A stretch of DNA of 64,000 nucleotides from Corinectria fuckeliana (taxonomy: Eukaryota; Ascomycota; Sordariomycetes; Hypocreales; Nectriaceae), in assembly GCA_019137255.1 (NCBI GenBank), contig WPDH01000300.1, forward strand, positions 1 to 64,000, in the 5' to 3' direction. Made by a program: the position numbers and the translations under genes. Below are positions 45,881-57,899 of the stretch, one piece after another. Below the pieces are notes generated by a model that ran no database searches, was not told the origin of the DNA, and saw only the letters and a program-made list of their open reading frames with translations. Position 1 is the first letter of the stretch. The number at the start of each line of letters is the position of its first letter.

Positions 45881-48800
45881 CTCAAACCAGCGTAGCTCGC
45901 TCTTCGGATGGGGCAGAGAGGGCGGCAAGGATGGGCCTGGCCCCACTCATGCCCTGCAGCAGATACTACTAGTAGTTCCAGCAGGGATCTGGTTTGCGTG
46001 CAAGGTACGTACCCTCCACGCAACCACGGCGCCCACGCTTGGTTGACGCCTTCACGCCCTCCAGATGGCTCATGGGGGCGCGCCCGGTGGATGCATGAGC
46101 AGGATGGAAGGGGGTGTCCTCAAGCCTGCCTGGGTGTCTCAGGCATCCAAGGGGGTGGGGGTGATGCAGGAAGGGTGTGAGGACACAGACGAGGCGTGGG
46201 TGAAATTCTCCAAGGCGTGAAAGGCGTGCTCCAAGGCGTGAGGTGCAGCAGTGCGTAGCAGAGGGGGCCAGCCCAGCGCTGGAGTGCCCTTGGGGACCAG
46301 AGGGGACGCCGACAGACGACAGAACAGAGGGGCCAGCAGCGAGAGAGCCACCAGACACAAGACAAGACAACCCAAGCCGGCTCAAGACACCCATACACCA
46401 GACATTGGCGTGTGATTGCACCTCCTCCCTGGCTCGCTGGCTCGCTGGATAGTACGAACTGCGAGATGAGGAGAAAATTTTTCTGACCCTTCGACCCTCT
46501 CTGCTCAGTCTACGACGACTCACCCAGCTTCTAGCGAGAGGATGAGGTGACTCAGGCGGGTGCTGGCTGAGGGCCCTGAGGGCCATGAGGGTCCTCCCGG
46601 ATTCCACCGCGAGGGCATCAGCCGAGATTCTGGCTGGGGCCTGGGCTGATGAACACCACAGCGACATCGGTGGTGGGCAGATATTCGCCTCCGCTGCCTC
46701 CAGAGAGCCCCCCGGAGCCCGTGCATTTCTGCACGGCAGTGTCCGCACTCACTGCGCAACGCACTGCACAAAGAGTGTGCCCCGTCCCGTGTCCTCCCAC
46801 GATACCACGACCGTGGTGTGAGCCTCGTCCACCAGTGGCCTGCTCCTGTGTCCACTGCCAAATTAAATTTTTTTTTTTCTCTCAACAGATCAGTCGTGCT
46901 GCTTGCGGTTCTTCAGTGAGTGTGACCTTCTGTCTGCTGCTGGGTGGGGGGGAGGCAGATCCAGGCCGGCGACAAGCGGTGCACACCCGACAACAGCCGG
47001 ACAGTACTTGGAACATACTATGTAAGGTAGTGCAATTCCCTCGCACTCTGGTGTGACGGCGCTGCGCGATGCATTGCTGTGCTGCGCTGGCTGGGTGAGG
47101 AGGTCCAAGCTTTCTGTTCGCCTGGAATGGACGCTGATCGGAGTTTACCAGGGGCGCCCAGCATTGGTTGAGCTCTGGCGCCTGAGGCAGAGACACAGCA
47201 CACAGAGGCGGCCGCAGCTCCACGTATGCGGCCTAGTGCGTCTCTGGGGGTGGACTGGAGTGGAGCTAGACGCTTTGTGGTATGGTCTCACCCCGCTAGC
47301 CCCTCTCCCTGTCAACCTCCACCCTCCACCCTCGCTACTCCGCTGGAGCACGCCGTGACTTGAGGCCAGCCGGAGCCTGAAAAAGTGAAAACCGGTCTCT
47401 GTCTGACGAATTTGCACATCTCAGTGCAAGGAAGACGTGGGAGACAAGACAGACGCAGTAAAACGCCTTGAGCGAGGCCAGCTAGGATAGGAGACCGAGA
47501 CCATTCGCACGGACTACGGAAGAGTACTACGGAAGAGGACTACGAGAGGAGAGGCACAGACACAGCATTGTGCTCAGCTGCAAGGTCCGGCGTGTGTCTC
47601 CAGGTCCCAAGGCCCCATGCCAGTGTCGGTGCGATGTGCGTATACTTGGTACAGCACCTTCAGTCCTCAGCCAGCCAGATTTGTCTCGAATTGGCATCTT
47701 CGACATACTTGCAGCTGTTGTTTCTGTCGACTTGGGTCTACGCCCCCAAAGAAAGTACGAGTGCGCGGAATTCTGGTCTACACCACTCCTGCGCACTCCG
47801 TACACGTAAACTAAAGTGTGAGACGTTGCAGTGAAGCCATCTTTCGCAACTGCGCAGCAGAATTGCATACTTCCATCCAGGTACACTACAATCCGGGGCT
47901 GTGTGGACCCTCCCCCAGAGAGGCATTCCGAGAGGGGCAAAGATCAAACCGCCTAATGTAGATGCAGTACGACCCCTCTCTTCCTGCACTAGGCCCGTAC
48001 ATACTGTAAACAACCCTGCTCGAGTGCCCTGCCGTGATTGTCCCCAACCGCCAGCCCCCATCCCATGGTGGCGACCGTTACACCCTCGAACACTACCTGG
48101 TCAACGAGGGTTTAACAGCCAAGACCAACACCCACCACCAACGCCTGTTCTCGCCACCCAGAGGCAATTCTCATGAGCGTTAGGTAGGAAGATCAACAAA
48201 TCTGGCCAGGGAACTGGCATATGATCCGACCCTCCTGCATTGAAGAATTTTTCTTTCTCAATGCCACTTGCTCGTATAATCGTGAGACATTGGTAAAATT
48301 TCCTGAGGATGAGACAGATGGTTTTGCATATCCCAGGATATAGTAAAAAGATGACCTGACATGACATCAAAAGGCAAAATATACACCAGCCCCTCCCCCT
48401 CCCCCAACGGTCTGGACCTGACGAGGTGTCTGAAAGCCTCCTCGTACAGTTGAGACATGGCCGACAAGGACACCCGCTCCGGGACATGCGAATCCAACGG
48501 CCAACGTCCTGGGACTCGGTTCCTTCGCTGCACCGTTGTTGTGCTTCAAGAGCTGAGCAACCACTTACAAGGGGATCGATCGTTCGACTGGCAACTACAG
48601 TACAAGCCACCGCAACTATTGTGTCAGTCGGACTGCCAATCTCTCCAGCCCCATGTTCGACCGGACAATATTGTGCATCATACATACTCCAGGTCCACCA
48701 TTCCCGCATTGTGGGAAGACAAGCCGCTGTTTCTGTCTCTATCACGACGACGACAACGAGCCATGTGGTGGTGATTTCTGTGGAGGTTAGCCAGCCAGCC

Positions 48801-51800
48801 TAGTCCGCATTCGCTTGCACCTGCTTCTAAGGCGGGGGTGCGCGGGACACTAGATACTTCGTAGGCAAATCATGGATGGCCTCGCTTCCCCACACCCTCA
48901 ACTGTGTTTGGTCCTAGGTCTGGCATTGCCACCTGACCTTACAGTTTCCAACCTCTTCAAGGCACCTGGAACTAGATAAACCTGACTGTTGGTTCGCAAC
49001 CATCTCGACAATGCTGCTTCTGAAGCATTGGCATGCCCATGCAGGCAATAGCCTGCCATCCTGCCATGCCGGCCGGCATCGAAAAGGACCCTGCCTTGCA
49101 CACCATCCCAGAGCACACTTGACACTATCAAGATACGTACAGCCTCCCATGCCAGGGGCCCAGATAGCGCCTGTGGGAGGATCAAGCTGCTGCATAGCAT
49201 TGCAGCAAGGTGCCCCGTGCCTTGTCTTAGCCGGGACGTCCAAGGTGATCCTCTACCGAGCTGGTGCGGAGTTGGACGCGGAGACGGACTCAGCGCCTTG
49301 CAACTCGAGACCCGTCTGCTTGAGGACGGCGAGGCTCGCTCTAAACGGCGACCGCATTGCCTCAAATGGCGTTTGTTACACCTGGGTGTGACGAGGGAGG
49401 TCGCTCTGGAGCGGCCGCTTCAAGGTCAAATGTTTGAGGCAAGGTGTTCAAGTCACCACAGGCTATCACGAGTATCCCAAAAAGAGCAACCAACTGCCTG
49501 CAACGTCATCTGGAACGCAGCTCGCCGAGGTCCCAAAATCAATCTACCAACCACGCGGGGGGAGGAGGGGCGGGTTGGATTGACGAACGACGGGTACGGA
49601 TGCGAGACCAGGCCAATGACATGTCTGATGTCAAGTCCCTCCCACCAGCGTGCGTAGGCGCCAAACTCGGTTGCTCAGGTTTCACCTGCGCTCCCCATCA
49701 ACGCCGAAACGTGGGAGTCCAGACTATACTATGGATCTAGATGCGTCATGCTGCCGAAGTCGAGGGTCCGTTTGGGTGGTGTCAAGGGAACGAGGCGGAG
49801 CTCACACGCGACACAGCCGATAACCTCCCTTGCTAGAGAGATTGTAATGACGAAACCTCCACAATTTGGTTGCGCTGGATGATAAGAGTTGTAAGCAGCG
49901 TCGATCCTCTCTGAAGGCCGAGTTGACGCTACTAGCGAGGACTCGATGTCTCGACTTGGTCCGAACAAGATGCATGGACCGAACCTGGCTTGAGAGCAAT
50001 TCCGGACAAGGCTGAGCCAAAGACATCAACGCGAGACGCAAGTGCCGTTCACACAAAAGCAAGGATCGCTGGGGATCGACTATCAACTACTATCCAAACC
50101 AATGATTGCCTTGCCAGGACCGTTGAAAACCAGCTCCACTCCGTAAGGGGAACCGGTGGAGCAGAGGTTACAAAGCTGGAGCTGAGGTCCCTTTCCCCCC
50201 ACACTCAAGCCAATACCTACGCCAAGATCGAACAGGTGGGAGTGAGGTTCGGCTTCCCAGCGTCGGCGTGACCCCCCGAAGCCAGAGGGTTGACGGTGCG
50301 CCCGCAAGCAAGTCGGCAGAGATACGGTGCACACATCGGCTGCCAGGACTTATCGGGTGGGTAACCGAATTTCTGGACGAGATGCCCCCCACGCTTTCTA
50401 GCCAGGCCCCCCAGATTGCCCAGATACGTGCATGTCACTTTTGGGAATAGCCTGGTTCTTCTTCGGACAATGCGCCAAGATAGGAACACATCCCATAGCC
50501 AAGCCTCGGTAGGGTCCTCGGCCGAAGCCATAGTTAGTGCGCACTAATTCGTACATGCTCGGACCAAACTATAGAACAAACTACAACAGCATCTCTAACC
50601 GCACTGCGTGTAGCCCAGCCTTGCAGGTCTAGAACCAAGTCAAGACTCGTTTGCGAGAAACTACTTTTTGGCTGGTATGCCAGAATGAACAGTCCTGAAT
50701 GCAGGGCGTAGGCTACTTCCCAGGGGGGCTCGAAAGGCCATCTTGCTGGCTCATAGCCCCATAGTTTGCAACACGAACAGACGCGAGAGACTGGCAAGGG
50801 ATATCAAAGAGCATGTTCAAGACTAGTCCGACGCACTGTCCATGCGGGAACCAGGGAGTTCCCTCGTCGGCAAGCCCTACTGCTATGCGATAGTACATAG
50901 TACGGAGCACATACTATACATACGTATGCCATAGCCGCTCAGGGATCGATTCCCCTGGTCAAGTCAGAAGCTTGGTTTGATTGCGGTCTTAGTGATGTCA
51001 AATCTCGGAGGCATCGGCTTGAATGCTTGCCCTTAAGACGGAGGCATCTCAAACCGATCTGGCGAACTTGCAGCAGCTGACTGCGTTCGTGATACGAATC
51101 CATCACCGGGCACGCGAACTCCTTGAGGGGGTGTGGATGGTCGAGCTGACCTCAGCATACGACTTCTAGGACTGGATTCGTCTACATCAGCAAACCTATG
51201 TTTCCCAAAAGAGATGACGAGGCGCATCGGCGCAAGGAAGAGTTTTCCATAGTTCCTTGAGACTCGAGGGGCTGAACGGTCCCGAGAAGAACAAAGCTCA
51301 GCTAGTCTCCGTGCAGAGGTGGTGATGGGCCAATGGCTTTACTCTTCTTCCCGGCCTGCCCGATGGAGCTGCATCCTCCAGCGGACGGATTATCAAGAGG
51401 CGCCTGCAACGGGACGAACCAGCGCGGCCAAGGGGGTTCGAGGCACCGCACCGCGCCGCACCGCACCGCAAAAGCCCAGAGGCGATCATGCGGGGCTCGT
51501 CTGGTGGGCTGTGAGAGGCAGCTGGTCGTCTCGTGGTGGTGGGCTCACTGATCACCTCACCCTTCCCGCCCAAGCGCATCCTTGGTTCTTTGGTCCTTGG
51601 GGGGGGACCTTGGTCGGTTGGCCCCAGCCCCTATTCGTGACGACGCCCGTGCGGCCAACAACGTGGCGGCTTTAAGGTGAAGATGGACAAAAGGCCTAGG
51701 TACGAGACAGGTCGCAATGAACGCCATACATACCTACAGGGCGGGGCCGAAGCCTGCCATATTTAGCCATCCTTCGTCACTTGGCGCTAAGTTGAAAGAC

Positions 51801-53700
51801 GCCGCAAAAGCAAAGCGGAAGAGAAAAAGGAAAAAGAAAAGAAAACATGCGGGAAGGCAAAGCAGATCGAGGGCGAAGCCGCTCCCTAGGCTTTCCGTCA
51901 TTGGCAACAACGCACAGCAACGAACATGCCGCTAGCAGGGCATGTGTCCAGCTGTCATCGACCTAACGAGCTGAAGTTTGATGCCATGTCAGGGCGCCAC
52001 GGAAGAAGGAAGAAGTCTCTGGTGGTGGGCTCGGCTCGGTTTTGTTCGCTTGCGGTACCTTGCATCTGCGAACTGCGAATCGTGGCCATTGTCAGCGTCG
52101 GCAGCATGGCTCATGCAGGTCAGGCAGGGAAGCGAGGCACATTATTGAAAGATGAGAGACAAGATGCAACCAACCAGCCTGCTTGCCAGCCCGCTGCAGA
52201 ACCGACTAATAAGCCAGTCATCCAGTCAGCAACGCTTTCAGCCAGCCGCCTTGTTGAGCAAAAGGGCGGTTCACGGCCTGGTCGGGGGCGTAGTGGTGTG
52301 GTCGGCTGTGGTTGTCTTTAGGGAGATGCAGTTCTCATTCGTCGGACGACGCTGATGATGATCTGACAGACAGATCCAGGCAGGGCCAACAGAAATTTTT
52401 CTTTCTTTTTCTTTAGCCCAAAAAAAAAACCCTCCGTGATGCCCTTGTTCAACAAGGGGCTCACTGCCAACAAGTGGCCTTGCCCATTATCGACGGTGCC
52501 AAGAGATATCCCCAGAGTGTCCGTCTCCTGCACAAGGGCCCGGCCCATGGCCCTCGACCCATTGACGGGATACCGCTGCACCCAATCCGGCATGATCGAC
52601 AAATAGTCTGCCGTGGCCGTCCTTACTGTAGGGAGCTCTCCACTGAGACCTAGCGTTTCCTGGTTCTAACTGCACACCCTTCCTTCACTAGCCCTTTGTG
52701 TAACTGGTCGACTAGCTCTATGCCTCTCGCCGATTTTATTTTCTTCGGTCTGTTGATGTTTTCCCCCCTGTCGTCTTAGCCTGAGGAAGCCAAGCTTCAT
52801 TTCGGCTTCGGGCGTGGAGGACGATGGAGTCCGGAGGCGGATCGGCCGATTAAGGTGACGACATTGACAGGGCAGAGCTAGTAGTGCGCCAGGTCCAGTG
52901 ATGAGAGAAAGTGGAGGTTTGACTGACCAAGGTTGATAATCATACAAAGCGGACACCAAGATGCTGTGAGGTGATGCCATCGTGAGATTGGGTTGTGCGA
53001 TGGGGATCGAGCTCCATCACGGTGGGGCATCGCACACTTTGCGTGCAGCATCGTGATCATGACATTGCGACGGGGTTTTTCATCATTCCAGCAGACAATG
53101 GTCATCCATCCAGGGCGGCGATTGGATGACTGCTCTGCTCCCAGGCGAAGCACTGGCGCCATGGTCGTCGGGTGGCCCGGCATTTCACAGCGCCTGTCTC
53201 GAATTGCGTTTGATTGAGTGATTGATTGACGGGTTCTGATCAGCCGAGAGCACGTTTCGGAAGCATGTTTCGAGAGCATTTTAACCAGTAAACTGCGTAC
53301 ACCCACTCTCCAGTTTTTCCTCTCCAACCTTCTCTCTCTGTCTCCCTCGCCTTGGTCCAGCAGCCGCAAGGTTCCGACGAAGCCGCCCGTGGGCGAGGGC
53401 ATGCCCGATTGATTGGCCCCCACATGCGCCACAAGTGCCGTGTCATACGAGTACTGGGCGCCAGAGACGAACGACATCATCATCGAGTTTGAACCATGAG
53501 CCACGCGGTCGAGAGGGTTTTTTGTTCGGTGGATAGGCTTCTTCCGCATTGTTCCAATCTCCCTTGCTTCGGTCTCCTCGTGGTTCCGGCGCCCCTTCGC
53601 GTGATGGGCTGAGTCACTTGGGATTCCAGAAGATCATTAAGGTCTTGCATCCGTTGGTGCCGTTCCCGTCCGGGATGGATGGAGTAGGTTGGGGGTGTTT

Positions 53701-53741
53701 TTTCTTCACCTTGATCTTTTCTTCACCTTGATCTTTTCTTC
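53701..53741 (+). repeat. 17-bp tandem duplication
   Basis: TTTCTTCACCTTGATCT occurs twice in tandem, followed by the first seven bases of a third unit. Confidence 0.85.
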
Positions 53742-54781
53742 GCGGCCGCTATTAGAGATTTTCGCCAGCAAGGGCTTGATTGCCCCTGAGATCCTGAGAT
53801 AAGCTGCCCGCTGCGGTCCGGTAGCGTGCGGGAAGGGTAGGTATGGAAAACGGTCAGTCAGCGCTCACTTCGCTCCGCTTGGCTCGGCGCCGGCGGGAGG
53901 TTCCTACGAAGGGCAAGACGCCAGCAGCGATTCCAAGTCCAAGCAGTCGAAACCGTCAGTTTGGATAGGCTGGCCCAGGCTGGGTGCGACGCTGGAAGTT
54001 GCCCGTGCACCTGCGCCCGCCTTGGCCGGACGCTTGCTCCTCTGAGGTATGGGTATGTCTAGTCTGCCCGAAGTCCGAAGATGCTCGGTCGGTCCAGGGA
54101 GGATCAGTAATTAATTAGGCGTATCAGGGGAACAGGCGACGAACGACGGGCGACGGACATGGCATCCATGATGGATGGGGGGGGATGGGGGGCAATGGGG
54201 GGCCTGCCGTATCTCAGGGAGCTGCACGGCACTGCCGGGGTGTCTGTTGGTCAAAGGACATGCCTCCACGTCAAAATGATGGGTTTTGGCATTATGGGCT
54301 CTATCTGCACTGGTACTTGCATCTCCAACCGTGAGGTGCTTTACGGATGTCCATGCACTCAGAAAACACTTACACTCACACTTTGTCTAGAGTTCACCAG
54401 GCTTCCATGCTTGGGGGGCCTCGGGCCAGTCCACTGTTAGTGTCAAAACGGGGGATTGCTTTTTTTTTTCTTTTTTTTTCCTATCTCTGTTCCTGCCGCG
54501 ACCCTTGTGCCTCTTGCCGGTCATGGCCGTAACATGGTGCCATTTCCACCCACGCTCTCCTGGCTAGCTGATCTGACGGGTCACAAACCTCCCCCGCATT
54601 TCTCACAACTGCAACGGCAACGGGGGCCTGCCTGCCTTTATCCCTATCAGCAATCTGCCCAAACAGCAGCGGGCGTCGGTGCCGCTGAGCACACATCTTG
54701 CAGGCTGCCCGGCCGCAGTACGCACGAGGCAGCTTACTCCCTGCGCGGGCAGGCACATGCCCGTCCAAAGGCCAAAGGGAA

Positions 54782-54813
54782 GGGGAGAGGGGGAGGGGGA
54801 GGGGGAGGGAGGG
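54782..54813 (+). repeat. G-rich tract with G-quadruplex potential
   Basis: Six runs of three to five G, separated by single A or AGA spacers, satisfy the usual G-quadruplex pattern on the plus strand. No neighbouring gene is supported. Confidence 0.6.
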
Positions 54814-56771
54814 ATGGATTTGGGGGCGTCCCTTGACAAACAAAGCCTCCTTCGGCCGGCAGGGGACCAGACATGGGAGGCTCAGGGGCTTGCCGTCGTC
54901 TCGTACGTGGTACCGTAATGTCCATGCTCCTTGTCGGGTTCCGCCTCATCGTCGATAACGTCTGTCACCGTCAACTGCCGCGACTGTTGAAAGGACTCTC
55001 CGGATGAGGCGCCGTGCAGTTCCTGCGAAACTTCTCGCGCGGGTGGCTTGGGTCGACTCATGCCCGTGCAACCAGAGCGCCTCCACGGTTCCGAGATGCC
55101 GCGCGCCATGACTCTCCAGGGTTCACTCCTGAAAGAAGACATGTCAGGTTGCACAGCCGCCTCGTTTGGCCGAGCGACCATGGCGACCACGCAAGCAGGA
55201 CTCCAAGACGCAACGGCGCAGCGGTGTCGTTGCATCGCAGCTCACCAACGCTGTGTCAAAGTGGCCTGGTGTTGGCCTACTACGTACACTACGCCTTCGC
55301 CTCGCACCTCCGTTATTTTGGGATGCTCGGTTCTCACCTTGTCACCTTGACGCTCGACTGTTGATCGCGCCGCTCGGCCAATCACAGGCGACGACGGTGT
55401 TCCCCAGATTGACCACCCCCAGGGCTCCACTGTCACTGACGCTAGACGGAGGTATTCTGTCTCCTCGCCTCTGCAGATGCAGATGCTCATTACTCAGGCG
55501 TGGAGTTGGTGGTACTCTGAAAGACGCCGCGTGTACTACTAATGTACTATGTAGACGAACTGACGAAGCATGCAAATCCGCAAAGAGATGACATGGACTG
55601 ATCGCCGTACTGTCGTATTATTATTGCCTGCCCTGCCTAGTCTGTGCGGTGCACGACATTAGCAGCGCCTCCGTTAAAGCCCCCTTTGTTCGGCTCCTCG
55701 AGAGTCTTGGACCACGCCCTCGGATTTGTCAATAGCCCCGGGTTCCCTTGGTGGTTGCTCGCCTCCCGCCGCCTTCTGTCACTAGAACCATTTCCCACCA
55801 ACGCAAAGCGTTTTACTTCGAAGGGAGGGCCACGGGGCCTCCATATGGCCCTTGGTCCTTTGGGATTTGTCGCCGATGTCTCGCATATCCAACAAAGGGT
55901 GTTGTTGACTCCCTAATACCGGCTCGCCGACACGGAAGCTCCCAGGTCCGTTGCCTCGGGGCAGCGATGGTGCTTACCTGCCAGCGTCTGTCGTGACATC
56001 CGTCGTCCGCAATAAAGTCACCAACACCGCAAGCAAATACCTACGTGATGGGAACGGGGGGCCACTGGGACAGAGGCATCCTAGAGTGTAATCCTTCTGA
56101 GTGGCAGTCTCCCTCCCAGCCGCATGGACCCTGAAGTCGGCCTGTCTGTCTTGATCCATGACGACGTCTCACTCCGTGCAGCTGTACCCCGATCCTTTGC
56201 TACTACTTTCGCATCCCTTTCCCCTCACTTTCAACCACATCGCCAATCTCATTTCCCACAAGTAAACCCCCGCGTCTTACGCTCGTTTCGGCCGGCCTTC
56301 AGGTCACAGGGACGCAGGATGATTGGCAGCGCCGTCTAGCTGATGTGTAGCCAACGCCGTTCTCCCCCCCGGGGGCCGTTTAGCACAGATCCCGGGGATG
56401 ACAGTGGCATTGGATTTCCTGGAGAAAATGCGGAGGTGGCGTCTGCGTGTTGCGCTAATTGTCTCGGTTGTGGGCGCTGCTCCTCCATGTGACCAGTCTT
56501 TTAGGCCAAGACAGGCAACTCCTGCAGGAACTCGTGAGCCCGGCCTTCTAGACAGTGTTCGAAGGGGGGCAGGGTCTTGTCTCTCGACGACAAGCAAAGC
56601 GCCGCGAGTGTGCTGCTGCACCCCCTCCCTATCGTAGTATCGCCTCTTTTTACGGAGGGGGGATGGCTCACGGGACGGTAGAAATGATCAGAGATGACCC
56701 CGAGTCTGAGATTACCAAGAATAACATCACTCACGTGAGTTGCCTGGTGATAACCTGGTGATTGCGTCGGC

Positions 56772-56776
56772 GCCAA
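56772..56776 (+). repeat. Target-site duplication, left copy
   Basis: GCCAA directly abuts the first base of the 5' LTR and is repeated directly after the 3' LTR at 62847-62851. A 5-bp duplication is the normal product of copia-type integrase. Confidence 0.85.
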
Positions 56777-56982
56777 TGTCAGACATGTGATGTCATCTTA
56801 TATGGTAGACGACTGAGTGGGGCATATAACTATCAGTCTGTGGTGTCACGTATGGTGTTATATGACTAGTTTCCTATGTATATTATATTAGGGAGTTCTC
56901 TCTTAAGATATTATTAATTAAGGATTTATATTATTATATTTACTAACCTGTTTTTAATCTCTATAGATTTAATTATCTTATT
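56777..56982 (+). repeat. 5' LTR (first half clean, second half RIP-mutated)
   Basis: 206 bp beginning TGTCAGACATG and ending TTATT. Compared with the 3' LTR, it keeps G or C at 21 sites up to offset 87 and has T or A at 16 sites from offset 98 on. All differences are G:C to A:T. Confidence 0.9.
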
Positions 56983-57899
56983 AGTTATAAGCCTAGTGTT
57001 TTTATAATACTAGGTTTTTTTTTATTTATCTATCTTAAAGGAGACTACTTTAAATTAGATTTTTTTAATATGCTTTTAAATATATAAGCCTATTAATAGT
57101 ATTCTTATATAACTAATACTTTTCCTTTTTATAACTAGTATAATTATAATAACTAATTAAGTCTTAATTTTTTTACCTTTTATTATAACTCTAAATTAAC
57201 TATTTAATTTGTTAATTATATATAAGCTTTTCTAATAATCTTAATTAAATTAGCTTATATAGTAATCTTTACCTCTTTTAATATAATCCTCTCTTATATA
57301 GCTTTAGCTTATAAGCTAACCTACTTTTTCTAGGGTTTTTAACTTATTTATCTTAAGTGTATTACTTTCTAGTAAAATCTTATATTAGTATATAACTATA
57401 TAGTAATTCTGCTAACTTATACTACTTAATCTTATACTAAATTGTTTTCTCTTAGTTAGGGTTATCTTTATAGACTTTTAGAGACTTTTTTATATATATA
57501 TTACTTCTTTTTTATAATTATAAGAATTAATTAGTAATACTTACTAGACTTATATTAGATTCTAATAATAATTATATTAAAGAATAACTACTAGCTTTAA
57601 AGCTAGCCTAGCTTATAATCTAAAGATAGTATTATTACTAACTCTAGACTTATATAAATTCTTATTAACTATAACTACTAGTAATTAAATCCCCTCTTAT
57701 ATAAGAGGACTTTCTTTTATTTTCTTATAACTTTTCTGTTAAACCTGCTAATAAATAAGCTCTTAACTAGATTAGATCTCTTTTTATATAGCTATAGTTA
57801 CCTAATCTATAAGCTTACTAACTAATTAAATAATTTAGCTAAGATAATTTCTTACCTTAAGGTCTTAAAGATTATAATTAGCCTTTATTATAAGCTATA

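Larger units (their letters stand above)
45377..56776. other. Gene-poor region, 11.4 kb, next to the retrotransposon
   Basis: No supportable gene. Many overlapping frames up to about 260 residues occur on both strands with no family match and no coherent splice chain (for example 45969-46748, 48101-48745, 52878-53549). Repeats seen are CGCCCA units (45856-45880), a 17-bp duplication in T/C-rich DNA (53701-53741) and a G-rich tract (54782-54813). Composition is G+C rich until about 56760 and then drops abruptly at the retrotransposon. Confidence 0.5.

Noticed and set aside
52878..53549. 223-codon open frame on the minus strand
   Set aside because: No recognisable family and no plausible splice partners; competing frames exist.
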